Below, piece by piece: positions 34,363 to 47,222 of a DNA stretch of 64,000 bases. Origin of the DNA: Paguma larvata (taxonomy: Eukaryota; Chordata; Mammalia; Carnivora; Viverridae); assembly GCA_030068075.1 (NCBI GenBank), contig CM057832.1, forward strand, positions 81,838,002-81,902,001, written 5' to 3'. Made by a program: the position numbers and the translations under genes. Every line of letters starts with the position of its first letter. Within the stretch, counting starts at the first letter, position 1. The notes under the pieces were generated by a model. The model was not told the DNA's origin, did not search any database, and worked only from the letters and a program-made list of their open reading frames with translations.

Positions 34363-36410
34363 CACAAAAACACGCTCAGGTCATTGCTGGAGAATGTCAA
34401 AGCAGTTTCTTTTTAAATATGGACCCAAGTAATATTGGTGGGGGTGTCGCATGGGTTATACACCCCAAGCGAAAGCACTGCTTGATAAATTCCTGCTCTT
34501 TTAATAGCTTCCACTAGCTTGGATGTGGCTTAGGAATATGAGTTGTAGTTTATGGAGCATGTCTTAATTCTGGATCACTATTTGTACCTTGTTTACAAAA
34601 CAAGTGTGGAATAGCCAGAGGCATGGAGAGGTCAAGCCATTTCCTCCTGTGATATGCAGCTCTAATCCAGCAGAATGTGCCCTGCCCTAGAGGGGGTCCT
34701 TGATGCTGGCTAAACAGCCGTCCTTCTCTCTCCCTGTTCTCCTCTCTTTTTGGATGCCTCTGTCACTGGACTTGACTTGCAGGTCCTTTCCTATGCCTTG
34801 GGAGAAGGTGTTGTTATTGCCCTGGCCCTCTCTGTGATATTGTGCAGCACTCTACACATTTATAGCTTGCATAAATATTGAATAATAATAAATAACTACA
34901 AGGGAGGAAGAATATTATAGGCTGGGGAGAATGAAAGATGCTGAACTCATTATTGGAGGGCCAATCTCAGGCCTCTTGGCTATCTCCTTCAAAGAGATTT
35001 GTTTGCCAGCTGTGTTGAGAAATATACTTTCCATATGATGAGCCCAGAGAAGCAGCCAGTTTCCCTACAGAGCTCTTTCAGAGTGGCCCCAGAGGGCCGG
35101 CAGAATCATTAATGGTGTTTCGGAGAGGATAACCCCTTACGCCTCCTTGGCAACTGAGTTAGAGGAAAGCCCTGGGGAGAATGACTGTAGCAAGATGATG
35201 AAATTAGAGGAAGGGGGTAGATTCTTTTTACTTTGTTTTATTTTCTGACTCCATGTGCAAACAGGGCAGCCTTCCAATCATTTTATGGATGCATCATCGA
35301 CTGAGAAAGTCACTTGCTTTTCACTTCGCCATGATCTTGGCTCGAGGAGGGCATTTCTTGTTTAATACGTAATCCAGGTTCAGTGTGTCAATCAGATGAT
35401 ATCTCCTCCATTTTAAGAAATGGTTATTCTGTTTGGTGTTTACAAACCGGTTAAGAGAGACAACTGAATTCTTAAATTTAAGTGTGGTGAGATATTGAGT
35501 AAATATTTACAGAGCTGGGAGATTGGAGGGACTATAATAATAATAGAAAAGCAATATGAAAACCAGTCGGACTCACATTTTTTATGGTTCTGACTGGCTG
35601 CAGCCAAGCCCAGTGAAGGGGGTGTTTAGGAAATAAAACTAATGCCTCCTTTATAGCATGATCAGTATCTGCATGTTGTACCAAAAACGTTTCTATCGTT
35701 TGTGAACAAATTGGTTTCATTCTCTTGGAATGTCTCATATGTCCACTTTGAGATGGGAATGAGTTTGTTCCAAAATCTGGAATAAATAAGAATGAGCATT
35801 TGCCTTGCCCATACATCCCCTAGTCTTATTTCTTGATGGACCCTCATGATAGCCCCCCTGTGGGCTGAAATATAGTGGGGCCGTGGAGGAAGAGGGAAGT
35901 GGCCTGGACAAGTCAAAAACAGGAGATAAATGTGGATGGAAAAGGCCATTGTATGAACAGCAACTCAGTGAGTATCTTCTTAGTTATCAGGGCTCTGGAA
36001 GCCTCCATGTGGGTTTGGCTCCCTAGTGGTGGCTGATACACCTGACACCATGAGGGTCTGAAGTGGGAGATTGTTTTCAGAGTTTGAGAACTGTTTGCAA
36101 ACAAAACTTTGAGGATCAAAATTTGGGATTCCAGCTTTCCTAATGACAGCAAATGACCTAGTGTCAAAGTTTTTCTGACATTATCTACCAACTACCCAGC
36201 AAAAGACATTCTCAAAAGTAGAGTCTTCTGGATCTTATTCTTTATCATGAAAGAGACCTGTCTAGAAGTGGAGTAAGAAGATATAGAAGGCACCCTCTTT
36301 GACTATTTTTCTTAGGAGGATGGGCCAAACACACTGAACGTTTCACTCAGAAGAGAAAACAATTATTCTTGGGCCTTCAAATTTTTGAAGGCATACTACA
36401 GGGAAATTCG
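34363..36410. other. Unannotated unique DNA
   Basis: About 2 kb without a recognised repeat, unusual in this window, so a reasonable place to look for conserved noncoding sequence. A weak acceptor-like site with a 32-codon open frame lies at 34,782-34,880. Confidence 0.4.
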
Positions 36411-36411
36411 T

Positions 36412-36650
36412 CTGTCTGGAAGGCCCTTCTGACTCCCTTACTCTAAAATAGGCCTCCCCTGTATACATACCCTTGGCTGATTTCCTTCATAACGCTTCTT
36501 ACAACTTGTAATTATTTTGCTTCTTCATTTATCTCTTTATTTTAGTCTGTCTCCTCCGCCCCCATTCCCTCAAAGGGGGCAAGGATCATATTTGTCTAAT
36601 TCACCTTTGTCTGCCTAGTCCTGGATGAAGTGCCAGGGTCAGGAGACCCA
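36412..36650 (+). mobile_element. L2 3' portion, sense
   Basis: GAAGGCCCTTCTGACTCCC, CTTCTTACAACTTGTAATTATTTTGC, GTCTGTCTCCTCCGCCCCC and CAAGGATCATATTTGTCTAATTCACC are the ordered blocks of a sense L2 3' region. Confidence 0.72.
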
Positions 36651-37955
36651 ATGTTCCTGAGTGTACAAACCGATCCCATTGTGAGCTGGTGGTTTGGCTG
36701 TTCTTTACCCCCAGGTCACTGGCTGCTCCTAATTCCCCTCCTGTCCTTTCAGTTAAAGTATAAATGCACACGGGTCACTCGGGGGACCAGGTAAGAAAAT
36801 ATCAGTGGGTTGGTGCAAATCTTCATTACAGAAAAAAAGGGCAACAAAACCTTAGAAGTGTATTCCTCATAATAGTTTTCCTTTTATAGCTGTAATAGTG
36901 ACAACTAGGACATAGAGTCTGTTATTTTCTTCATAGTTTTTCTGGGGGCAAGTGGGGGACATTTTGAGTTGTTTATGCCACTAGAATTTCTTTTGACTGT
37001 GATGTTTTTCAGGGCTTCGTGGAGGCTCCATTTTCTTTAGGGTTTCAGGAAGGGTGCCATACTTTACTGACATGATATCAACAGAGGATAAATTTCTCAA
37101 AAGACTTTAGTAAATCTTGCCTCAAATGTCACGATGGGGGTTAAAAAAACAACAACTATATTAATTTGGAGCAAATTTGCAGTGCCAGGTTCTTAGCCTA
37201 GGTTGACAGTGTGGTATAATTTATTCCACCTTCTTCCTCAAGGTACATTCAACCTCTTGGGATCTGTTCTAAAATCAGTGCAAGCCCCTCTGGCCTTCCT
37301 ATGGCTTCCCAATATCTCTTCTCTTTCCTTTCCATTCTTCTCCACCATTGATGAATCCTTTAATGTCAGTTCTTCATCAAAATGAGCATCAATTGCCATT
37401 TCATATCTTGTATGCTTCATTTAAGTGTTTAGGGTCTCTTCCTAGACTCAACATACCAGATCCGATAAGATCTTTATCACTTTCACTGGATATTTAGTAA
37501 TTAAAAAATACTGAGGAAAAAACTCATACTAAATTTGCCAGACCAAGAAAAAGGAAGACCATCTCAAAATGGTGGGAAGTTCTTTCATTGATATCTTGGA
37601 TCTCTGTTTTGTTGGTTACTATTCTTTATCACTTGTTTATAAAAGTAGGATTTGCCAAGCACTAAAGTTCAGGGAAGTTTTCTCATTCAGCTTCTCAGAG
37701 TCTAATACATCTGTGTTCCATAACCTAAATTAAATATCTTATCACTTCAACCAAGGAAGGGAACAGACATAGAAGAAAGACACAATCTATTGAGTATGCC
37801 AAGCAAAGTGAATTGATAGAGGGGAGACCTACCAGAAAGGTTTGTTATTTGGCAACCTACTACTCCACTTGCAGTGACCATATTCTCTGGGTTGTACAAG
37901 TTACTGGTGCCATGACACATCCACACATAACCAGATCTCAGTCTTATGTTGATTG
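36651..37955. other. Unannotated DNA
   Basis: No recognised repeat or exon. Confidence 0.35.
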
Positions 37956-37968
37956 TGATTTTTTAAAG

Positions 37969-38190
37969 TTTATTTATTTATTTTGAGAGAGAGAGAGAGA
38001 GAGAGTGAGTGAGCAATCAGGGAAGGGGCAGAGAGAGAGGGAGAGAGAATCCCAAGCAGTCTCCACACTGACAGTGCAGAGTTTGAAATGGGTCTCAAAC
38101 TCACGAACTGTAAGATTATGACAAAGAGTCAGGCCGAGAGCTGGAATCAAGAGTCAGATGCTTAACCCACAGAGCCACTCAGGTGCTCTG
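37969..38190 (-). mobile_element. CanSINE, antisense
   Basis: TTTATTTATTTATTTTGAGAG with a GA tract, GGGAAGGGGCAGAGAGAGAGG and GAGCCACTCAGGTGCTC. TGATTTTTTAAAG (37,956-37,968) and a copy one T shorter (38,195-38,206) flank it. Confidence 0.95.
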
Positions 38191-38206
38191 ATTTTGATTT
38201 TTAAAG

Positions 38207-39182
38207 CAAACAAGAAGAGGTTGGAGACATTGCTCTGTTAACACTCACTCTTAATCATAAGTGCAAGCTTTTGTCAGTTAGTCCAGGTTGGGCTACAAAT
38301 CTAGAACAATTTCAGCAATTATATATTCAGATATGCCTTTTTATATTTTCTCCTGGAGGCCTATTAGAGTTAGGTTTAAGATACTTAGTATTTGCTTTAT
38401 GTGTTACCTCCCATTTTCATTTCTTTATCTTTGTGCGCTATATCTTCTGACTTACTAATTATTTCTTTAATTATGTCGAGTCTACTATTTATCCCATCTA
38501 GAGAGGTTTTAAAAAGATAAATGGTAAGATTTCTCTTCATGAATTTGTTACCACATACTTTGGTTTTATAATCTCCTCTTTTCATTTTATGGATACACTT
38601 CTCCTTTTGAAGATCTCAGAAATCCATATGTAGAAGTCTTTTAAATTGCTTTATAATTACTTTGTTGGCTGTCAGGCTTTTTCGGTTATGGTTTGCTAAC
38701 TATGTTTCCCAGTGCTAGAATTTTTTTGTGCACTTTGTAAATTTGGTTTGAAAGTTACCTTAAGTGGTTGTTTTCTTTTGAGTTATCCCTATATTCATGA
38801 CCTCTGTCACAGGGTCTTAATGATGTCTCAGCTGGTGCTCAATGACACACAAAGCTCAGAAGCAGAAGCAGGTCTGACTTATTAGATTGGAGTTCTTACC
38901 CTGAAGGCATATCACCTTTCCAGGCTCTTAGCTAGAGCATGGCATTCCCAGTTCCTGGTTTTGAGGGTGTATCTTTTTCCTTCCTTCTCCATAGGGTGTA
39001 ACCCCATGAAGGTCCCCATCCGGACCTTATAGGGTAGATGTCTACCATGGTTGGGCATGTTTGATCTCTGTTCTTCATAGATTTTGCTCATTTGTAGCTT
39101 TAGTTTATTGCCATTTCTTTGTCTCATTAATTTGGAATTTTAGTCCCCTGTTGTGATTTGTTGTTCTTCTGGTGTGTGCATA
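38207..39182. other. Unannotated T-rich DNA
   Basis: Possibly old L1-derived (T-rich on the plus strand), but no diagnostic phrase is certain. Confidence 0.3.
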
Positions 39183-39225
39183 TGTGTGTGTGTGTGTGTG
39201 TGTGCGTGTGTGCATGTATGTTTAC
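39183..39225. repeat. (TG)n microsatellite
   Basis: Eleven pure TG units (39,183-39,204), then a broken CGTGTGTGCATGTATG tail. Confidence 0.93.
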
Positions 39226-39339
39226 AATGAAGCAGTGGGAAAAAAAGGGTCTTGTTCAGTTACATACATAATGATTTTTCTTCCTTTTCCAATTTTTAGC
39301 CATTAAAAGTAATAAGGTAATCATTTTCTGAGTAATTGA

Positions 39340-39465
39340 TGACAAGTCTGAACCTCGGTTTAAGGACAAGATAAAAGACTTTGAGGAGATCATATGACTT
39401 GTTCAAAGTTGGATACTAAGTAGGTGCAAAAGTCAGGATTTTATATGCACCCGGTCTTCTGGCCT
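39340..39465 (-). mobile_element. MIR-like fragment, antisense
   Basis: TGACTTGTTCAAAGTTGGATACTAAGTAGGTGCAAAAGTCAGGATTTTATATGCACC is a diverged reversed MIR core. Confidence 0.55.
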
Positions 39466-40065
39466 CTTGGAATACTGAGTACACTCATTAATAATCCCTC
39501 AAATTTTATTATAAGTTTTCCTATTTTGGGTAACAAATACTCGAATGAGTCACTGCTGGATCCATTATGTCTTGGACTGGATTCATTCTTTGCGAGATTG
39601 TGAGGATGCTTCCTATAATTCCTATTACATAATGATAAATATAACAGCAACAGTGTATTAAGTGAGTGTGACTAAATGGATGTGTGATGCCACATGTGCT
39701 GTTCTTTCCTTTTCTTTTGTCACCGGCCTGCTCGTGATCCCTGGCTTGTTATAACAAATCATTACTAGTAGCAAGACTCCATTTAAAAATTTGAATTAGG
39801 TAAAAGAAATTGATTCCATGCCCCATTTTAAACTTTGCACAATTACTCCCTCTATCCAGTTCAGTGCCCTGAAATGACTGAGTCAGATATGCAATACATA
39901 TGAAGTGAGGTCCTTCACTTTGAGGGGACTCAGAGAGAGGGTGCATTGAATACTGATGTGTGAACTTTGTTGTTGGAACCCCCAGGCTATTTCCCACCTC
40001 CTAGTATGGAAGGCCTCATTTTCTTCCCTGAATGTACACCTCAATTCACATCCCTCATTCTATTC
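39466..40065. other. Unannotated DNA
   Basis: No repeat or exon recognised. Confidence 0.35.
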
Positions 40066-40545
40066 ACAAGGTGATCCTGGTAGTATTATTTAAAACAAAT
40101 GCTGGGGAGATGTGGAGCCCTTCCATCAGCAAAGGTCTAAATTCTGGAGCATAATCTGGCTCCTTTTTACCTGTTATTATCATCCAAACTGCCCGCATTC
40201 TCTGAACTTGATGCTCTAAGAACATACCTAAGCTGTCTCCTAACTCTGTGTCTCTGCTCATAGCCTAAGACTTCAATGGCACCCTTCATGTCTCTAGAGC
40301 AGTCCAGCAGGGACATGTCTACTCATGATGTGATGTGCCCTCACTTGGAATTTTCTCCATGAAGTTTCCTCTGATTCCACTGGGCAATGGAGCGTCTCTG
40401 CCCTGTGTAGCTAGTATACACCTCTGCCGTAGCAACCACTTGCAGAGTGTCTTTGCCTTTCTGTCTGGGCAAAGGACTGTGTTGCTTTGTCTGTATTTCC
40501 CCACGGCCAAAACACACATTAAAATTCTTGAATGATTGTGAATCA
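40066..40545 (+). mobile_element. L2 3' region, sense
   Basis: CTCCTTTTTACCTGTTATTATCATCC, CTCACTTGGAATTTTCTCCATGAAGTTTCCTCTGATTCC, GTGTCTTTGCCTTTCTGTCTGGGCAAAGG fit the protein-coding tail and 3' region of L2, in sense order but mutated. Confidence 0.5.
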
Positions 40546-42330
40546 GAGCATCTGGAGAAATAGTTGATGTGTTGCCATCAAAGCCAGACACTCACACTGG
40601 GACAAGAGTTGAGCAGGGTACCCTTGGCTCAACCTTTACTTTTGTTCAGTTGCCCGAATCCCAGTACCTCTGATTTGGGGCATGACAGCATGGCACAGTG
40701 AACATGAGACAGAGATGAAACTGGATTGTAGGTAAAAAAGCAGCTGAACTTTGGCTAGACTTCCCTGAAATCTAATTTTCTGGAAAGTTTACCTCATTTG
40801 GTCAAATAGCCTAAGTGAGGTCATACTTCTTAAATGCTTACCAGATAGTGAAACATTCAAGTTAGTTAGCAGGCAACATCTAAAAATTAACAAGAGTTTG
40901 TTTTTTTAAGTTGTTGGAGTCTTTGGGTTAAAAAGGCTTCTCCTCCAACTATTTCCAGCTCCCCTCCTCTCTTTCCCTGCCAGTGTTGACAGTTAACTTG
41001 GTTGGGTTACATTTAAAAACACTGCGACAGGTGTATGCTGTTTAGTACATGGGTTTCTACCAGTCTGTCTGAAAAGGATTATGGGTAACTGAATTCTGTA
41101 TTTGGAAGAGGAATAGTATGTCCCCAGATTCACCATTTAATGGTAATCCTCATAGGACAGGGGCCAGGGATGTGCTGTCCAACTGCTCAGTTGCCTGGAT
41201 GTCTCATAGCCTGGTCTGGAAAATGACTCCCAAAGCACAGATGTGTGTACAGCTCTCCTGTCAGTTTGGTACTGCTGGTGACAGTGTTAAGGCAGCCTGA
41301 CCTATGCCTCCCTGTGACATTTGCTGGAGGAGACACACGAATGTTGGTTTTTTTCCACAGTTGTGGATTTTTAGAGGAGCTCCCAGTATAGATAATTTCA
41401 TCTCCCTTTCCCTCAGTTACTTCCTCATTTTGCTTTACCTATAATTGAGATATGATATTTATCAAGGAATATTCTGAGTTTTAAAAAACATGTTAAAATT
41501 GGTTCTTTATGTGGTAATATTTTTAAAAAGTGCTTCACACATTAAAACAGATAGGTTAAATCCTGAAGGGGCCCTGTAGAGCACTGAGGTTTTCAGCTTC
41601 ATCATACATAGGGGACCAGGGATAGAGGTATGGCGACTTCTGAAATATCATCTGATACATCATTCTAAAAGTGGGGTGTGGACTCAGGTCTCCGTTTTCA
41701 GGCCCTGGGACTCTTTTTAGTGCACCAGGTAACTTGACATGTTTGTGGTCATGGAAAGTCTTAGATCATACCTTCAGTGAAACAGAGGCTCTTGATAAAA
41801 ATATTTAATTAAATTAGTTTGTCTATACCCTAAACAAATGGAAATCAGTCTGAACCTAGCTTCTGAGATTTCTAGAGTGTAACTTACTTTTAGCTTCTAT
41901 TGACTGTCTTTGCAACAACAAATATACCTGTAAAATAGCTAGGTAGCCTCAAGGAAAATATTACTAGTGGAAATAAATTTTTAAAATGTTTTTCTTCCAC
42001 AAAAGGAATAAGTAAAATCAAAATGATGACTGTAAGCCTGGGAATATTCCATAGAGGAATATGGCTGGGAAGGGATTTTGTGGGTGATAATTATGCTGTC
42101 TTATTTTCTGATAGAGGTCTAAAACTGAAAAAAGTCATCAGTCTGAAATCTTTATACAGTATTTGTCAAATTCATGTATTTTTTTTTTTAATTCAGAAAG
42201 GTCAATTCCTGATGGATAGAAATCTCTAGACCCCAGAAGGCGGGTATCACTTGGGTTAATTTTCTTTGTACTTTGTACAGGGTTCCTTGAGTGGTTCATT
42301 TAATATTTGGGTGTTTCCTGTGCATCTATC
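40546..42330. other. Unannotated unique DNA
   Basis: No recognised repeat or exon over about 1.8 kb. Confidence 0.4.
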
Positions 42331-42529
42331 TTTCTTTTTTTAAAAACATTCTTATTTATTTTTGAGATAATGCCAGCTGGGAGGGGCAAAGAGAGAGGGG
42401 GACAGAGGATCGAAGCTGGCTCTGCACTGACAGATGACAGCTGGATGCAGAACTTCAACTCACGAACTGTGAGATTGTGGCTTGAGCTGGAGTCAGACAC
42501 TGAACCGACTGTGCCACCCAGGCACCCCA
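42331..42529 (-). mobile_element. CanSINE, antisense
   Basis: TTCTTATTTATTTTTGAGATAATG, GGAGGGGCAAAGAGAGAGG and CCGACTGTGCCACCCAGGCACCCC. It is more diverged than most copies here. Confidence 0.93.
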
Positions 42530-43377
42530 CTATTTTTCTTGAGTAAAGAGAGAAAGAGGATGAAACTGGACTGGGTAGGTTTTTAGCAGTTGTAATCTTT
42601 TGTTTAAACAGAGTAAGGAAGATTTCACCTCTGATACCCAACCGCAAGGCAAATGCAAAATATTCTACAAATCATAAGATTTGGGGCCTAATGGCTCTAT
42701 CTTAGCTTAGTGGCTGAGATGTATGCCAATCCCCTCAAAAGCTGTCACTCTGAAATTCTCTTTGAAAGCCAGGTGACCTGCTGTATACCCAGCAGACAGG
42801 AACCTTGGACTCCAGGGTCATCCAGACATTTTGGCAGAAAAGCTTATGCTCTTTGTAATTCCGCAGCTCTTCTTCATATCTCCTTGTAATTCTACATTGA
42901 TCAGCTGGGACGTGGAAGCTGAAAGAACCTCAGGCCGTGCCACAGTGCTGTATATCCTGAGAATTCTCTGGAGAAAATTCATACTCTTATTTATTTGCTA
43001 CAGACACTGGCCAAGATAAAGTGATCCCAGAAACACATGGAACGCATTGACACGTGTAGACTTGCTCTTAAATATCTGTGATTATCTGTGCATCCAGGAA
43101 CTGAGTCTATGGAACTTATATTACTAGTGCTGAAATCAATCAGAAAAAGAACATCTTTTTCTATTAAAATCAAAGATGCCTACCACTGAACTCAGAGAAA
43201 ATAGTATTTATTATAAAAGTAAATGCCACATCCGAAGCCACAATTGATATCAAGTTCTTTCCCCACCCCAAGATCTTTCATAAAAGAATGGAGGGAATAA
43301 ATGTCGTAGGCCCTGGCACTGCTCTTTTAAAGCAGGTATTTTTAAAAATTATTTTAGGGACAGTAAAAGAGAAGAGG
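42530..43377. other. Unannotated DNA
   Basis: No repeat or exon recognised. Confidence 0.35.
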
Positions 43378-43510
43378 AGCCAATCTCTGATCTCTCTGAA
43401 TCTCAGTTGTCTCATCTGTGAAGAAGGACTAATAAAATTCTGTCACACTGTTTCTAAGCATCTACTGAGATACTGCACGAAGGATGCCTGGCTCATGATG
43501 AGAAGTTAAT
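43378..43510 (+). mobile_element. MIR 3' portion, sense
   Basis: GAATCTCAGTTGTCTCATCTGTGAAGAAGGACTAATAAAATTC then GATGCCTGGCTCATGATGAG is the MIR 3' half. Confidence 0.78.
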
Positions 43511-43684
43511 CACTGCTAATTTCTATACCTGTTAGTGACCTGGATACTTGGTTGTTGCTTTTGAATGACATGATGGGTTTGCACTGAAAGTGCCTTTTAG
43601 GTTCAGCAGCTCTTGTTGCCTCAGTTGGAAGTACCAAGGGAATGGCATTGGGCTGGGTCTAAGATCTGTCTCCAGGAAGTTTGA

Positions 43685-43717
43685 GGAATCAGCATTCAAT
43701 TGAGGAATGCTGATTCC
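43685..43717. repeat. Perfect 13-bp inverted repeat with 7-bp spacer
   Basis: GGAATCAGCATTC (43,685-43,697), spacer AATTGAG, GAATGCTGATTCC (43,705-43,717). The arms are exact reverse complements. TTGAGGAAT is also directly repeated across the arms, so a small local duplication with inversion may have formed it. Confidence 0.9.
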
Positions 43718-45090
43718 CCAAGCTTCTTGTGAGCTTCTCAATGAAGTATAAAATCATGGGTGTTCTGGTTCCAGTGCCCAAATCCACCAACACCAATGCA
43801 CTGGTTTCCAACACCTGCCTGGTGTTGTGTTGTTCCTCATGTCCAATATTTTCTTCTTATAATAGCTGGAGATAAGCTCATTTTTGAGTTCTATGGAAGA
43901 TCAACAAACTGGTACTCTTTTAGCATTGGACAGAGATGAGGTTAGGTGTAGGACTCAGATGAAGAAACAATTCAAGAGAGGACATTACCAACAGGGACTT
44001 ATCCCCGCAGAGCACAGAGATGATGTAACAATTCCGGGGAGCCGTGTCTGAGTGGGGACTCCACACCAGATGCACACAGCTGTACTAGGGAAGCTAACCC
44101 TGCCAGAGCAAGAAAAGCCACACACTGGTTGTTTTTACTTCTGAATGAGTTCGGAAGGAGAAATAAATCTCTCAGTAGAGAAAAATAAGATTGTTCATGT
44201 TTGCTACTTAGCGACTTATTCTTTCTTTCTTTTTTAAGGTCTAAATGCAGCCATTTGTCTTTAGCATGCTTTTCCCAGTTTTAAAAGTATGAAAACAATT
44301 TTGCAAAAGATTCTTTCAACTCAAGTGGCCTGTTTAAAACAGGCTCCATTTATTCAACAGTATATACTTTTTAGAAGACTATACTTGAGAATTTCTTAAT
44401 GCCATATCATGATCCTGTGTGTGGCAATATTGGTTTTATAACCACATTTTTTCCTCATGTGAGGAAAGTTCTTTTATTTAAACCACCCCCAACAAATACC
44501 ATCCCTAATCATCGTGTGTACGGTGGGACTGACCTTTCTCTGGAGTAGTCAGTCCGTTGAAAATTATGTGCTGTGACTTACTCCTTGCTATAGGTAACAC
44601 CGTGGTCTCTAACAAAAGCATTTAATATTTTCTCATGTGTTATTAAGCAATATTTACCCTTGTAGCACTGCCCTTAGGAAAACCAAATACTTTTGTAACT
44701 GAGTTATAAATTGAACACATTCGGCCAAAATTCAAATAGAAGCAACACACAGTATAAAAGCCTTGTTTTCAGAGTGTCCATCTGTCAAATGCTAAGTTGC
44801 CTGGAAAAATTGGCTAGAGCTAAAATACTGCTTAATTTCAACCTCCTTAAAACTGAGTTTTCCCTTGTGTCTGTACCTACACGGAATGCTGTTAAAATGC
44901 AAAACACATAAGACCGTGTATAATGTTTTCCAAAAGGTCTTAATATTTTTAATCGATTATACTTACAAGTCAAGTTGTAGATGTATTAATGGATTAGGGA
45001 ATACAAAAAGAAGGTTAGGCTAGTAGTGGATAAAAGTAGCAGCCAAATCACTGTTTCTGTCCTGCTCTCTAATTTGAGGGGTGAGACTGG
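43718..45090. other. Unannotated unique DNA
   Basis: No recognised repeat or exon. Confidence 0.35.
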
Positions 45091-45105
45091 AAAACTTACT
45101 TGTTT

Positions 45106-45335
45106 GTTTGTTTGTTTTTACTTTTTTAAAATTTTTACTTATTCTTGAGAGAGAGTGACAGAGAGAGCAGAGGAAGAAGGCAGAGAGAAAGGGACAGAGA
45201 GAGAATCCCAAGCAGGCTTCTCACTGTCAGGGCAGAGCCTGATGTGGGGCTTGAACTCATAAACTGTGAAATCATGACCTGAGCCAAAACCAAGAGTAGA
45301 TGCCTCCCTCACCAACTAAGCCACCCAGGTACCCC
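45106..45335 (-). mobile_element. CanSINE, antisense
   Basis: TTTTTACTTATTCTTGAGAGAG, GAATCCCAAGCAGGCTTC and AACTAAGCCACCCAGGTACCCC. The site AAAACTTACTTGTTT (45,091-45,105) recurs at 45,336-45,350 with two changes. Confidence 0.95.
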
Positions 45336-45350
45336 AAAACGTACTTGGTT

Positions 45351-46471
45351 TAAACCATGTGGGAAGAATACCTTTTCCACTGCAAATTGACATTTCTGTT
45401 TCAGCAACTTAAATGCATTGTATGACCCCTAGGGAGCCAAATTCCTTCCCTGCGTAAATACTGCAGTAGGCACCGACATTTCAGAGGTGGAGTGATAAAG
45501 TCAGATACACAGCCCTGGAACTCTACAGATATCCTCTCCAGACGTCCATGATTGCAAGGCTCAGAAGCAAGGTTGGCATCTAGAGTGTTTGCAACAGTGA
45601 AGGACCACTGCCACCTGTGGACGGCACAAAGCATCAGCGTCAACATGCCTTCAGCCCAAGTGGAAAAGTACCAGTGATGAATTACTTGTGCAAGAATTTG
45701 GCCACCTGCTGCATCTGACAATCTGAAATTTTTCTGACAGCGAGTGTTTTCATGGGTATACTTGTGGCCTGGGTTGAGGCTCTTTTCCACAAATCAGTAA
45801 CTATCCCTCTGACCATACCAGGGATACAATTATCATGTGTTAGTATGGAGCTCAGAATATGCATCACAAACTCAGAGACCTTCAAGAGGGAGGTAGTTGT
45901 ATAGATGTAAATGGATAGAAGTGATTGGGACAGTGAATTGGAGATCACGTGCCCCATCTAGAGGCGTTCAATTTTATTGAAAATTTTTTTTAGGAAGACC
46001 GAACTCCATCAAGCAACCTACGTTTGCTTCATATTCAGCCTGCAGCCATCTAAGCCCTGAAGTCAATGAATGGATGAATAAGATCCTGGGTGACATCTGT
46101 GCACCTGGAAACAAAAATCTAAGCGTATTTCATTCACTGTAAAAATACCTAATGTAAGTGTACTTTATTCTGGGCCTCAGTCCATACTGATAGACCACCT
46201 GGGGAGATAGATGTGAAACAAATAATTACTCCAATAGAACTACAGTTGTAATAAATGCAGTGAGTGAAAATCCCAGGCAACTACACAAACATACACCTTG
46301 TTTCATAAAATTGCTTGCTTATAAGTCACGTCACTCTTTTATAATCTGCTAGGGAAGATAAAAGTTTTTAATGAGATAATGGACTTATGCTGGCTTATTT
46401 ATAAGAATTCATTTTGTTTCATACTTACTGATAGATCTCATTTTAGAATTACTTCAACATAGTGTTTTAAA
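45351..46471. other. Unannotated DNA
   Basis: It contains an open frame of 129 codons on the minus strand (45,401-45,790) of unknown origin, with no family likeness. Nothing else recognised. Confidence 0.35.
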
Positions 46472-46487
46472 AGTCATATATGACCCT

Positions 46488-46690
46488 TGAGGTGCCTGGG
46501 TGGCTCAATCGGGTAAGCATCTGACGTTAGCTCAGGTCATGATCTCACGGTTCGTGAGTTCGAGTCCTGTGCTGGGTTCTGTGCTGACAGCTCAAAGCCT
46601 GAAGCCTGCTTAAGATTCTGTGTCTCCTCTCTCTCTGTCCCTCCCCCACTCATGCTCTGTCTCTCTCAAAAATAAACATTAAAAAATTAA
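46488..46690 (+). mobile_element. CanSINE, sense
   Basis: GAGGTGCCTGGGTGGCTCAATC, CTCAGGTCATGATCTCACGG, CTCTCTCTGTCCCTCCCCC and CTCAAAAATAAACATT tail. A diverged duplication of about 16 bp (AGTCATATATGACC versus AATCATCTATGATT) flanks it. Confidence 0.96.
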
Positions 46691-47160
46691 TAATCATCTA
46701 TGATTCTCATGCATACTTAAAAAGGAAAATGTAAATTAAATAAGGCATTCCTAAAACTTTTTCAAATTGAGAGTTGGACTCTTAACATCGCTTCTTGACT
46801 GAGCATCATCAGGGTTCATTCTCTGACCATCAGGTGAGTTAGGGAAAGGCGTTTCTCAAAAGAGTGCTGTGCTGTTGTCTGGAGTTTTCTTCCCAGCATC
46901 TGACCTGATTCTCAGTGTTAAGTGCCGATGCTTTCTTGATCTTAGCAAGAGGTGTTAATAGAAGATTTTCATATATCAACAAAGACTTGTATTCTTTGCT
47001 CAAACGGTCCTTACACCATTTGTTGGAAAAGGCAAGGGGCTTTGGTTGTGCCGTTGTGTGACCAGGGCGAAATGTGCCAGCATGACAGCTACATCAGGGC
47101 GCCTGCCGGAAGCTGACTAAGGAGGCTGGAAGGCCCCTCTGTTAGAAAGCCACATCTAAT
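46691..47160. other. Unannotated DNA
   Basis: No repeat or exon recognised. Confidence 0.35.
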
Positions 47161-47222
47161 TTCAGAGATACGGAAATGTAAAAATACTGCAGAATCATTG
47201 AAATACAGTTGTCCAGTGATCT
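47161..47222 (+). repeat. 62-bp sequence, source copy of a local duplication
   Basis: Begins TTCAGAGATACGGAAATG. It matches 47,881-47,942 at 58 of 62 positions in the same orientation, exactly 720 bp away. Confidence 0.9.

Noticed and set aside
45401..45790. 129-codon minus-strand open frame
   Set aside because: No domain, no promoter or splice signals; adjacent to a SINE.
45970..46060. Acceptor-like TTTTTTTTAG followed by a short open frame ending near 46,050
   Set aside because: The frame is about 19 codons, no donor or polyadenylation context, and no recognisable protein.
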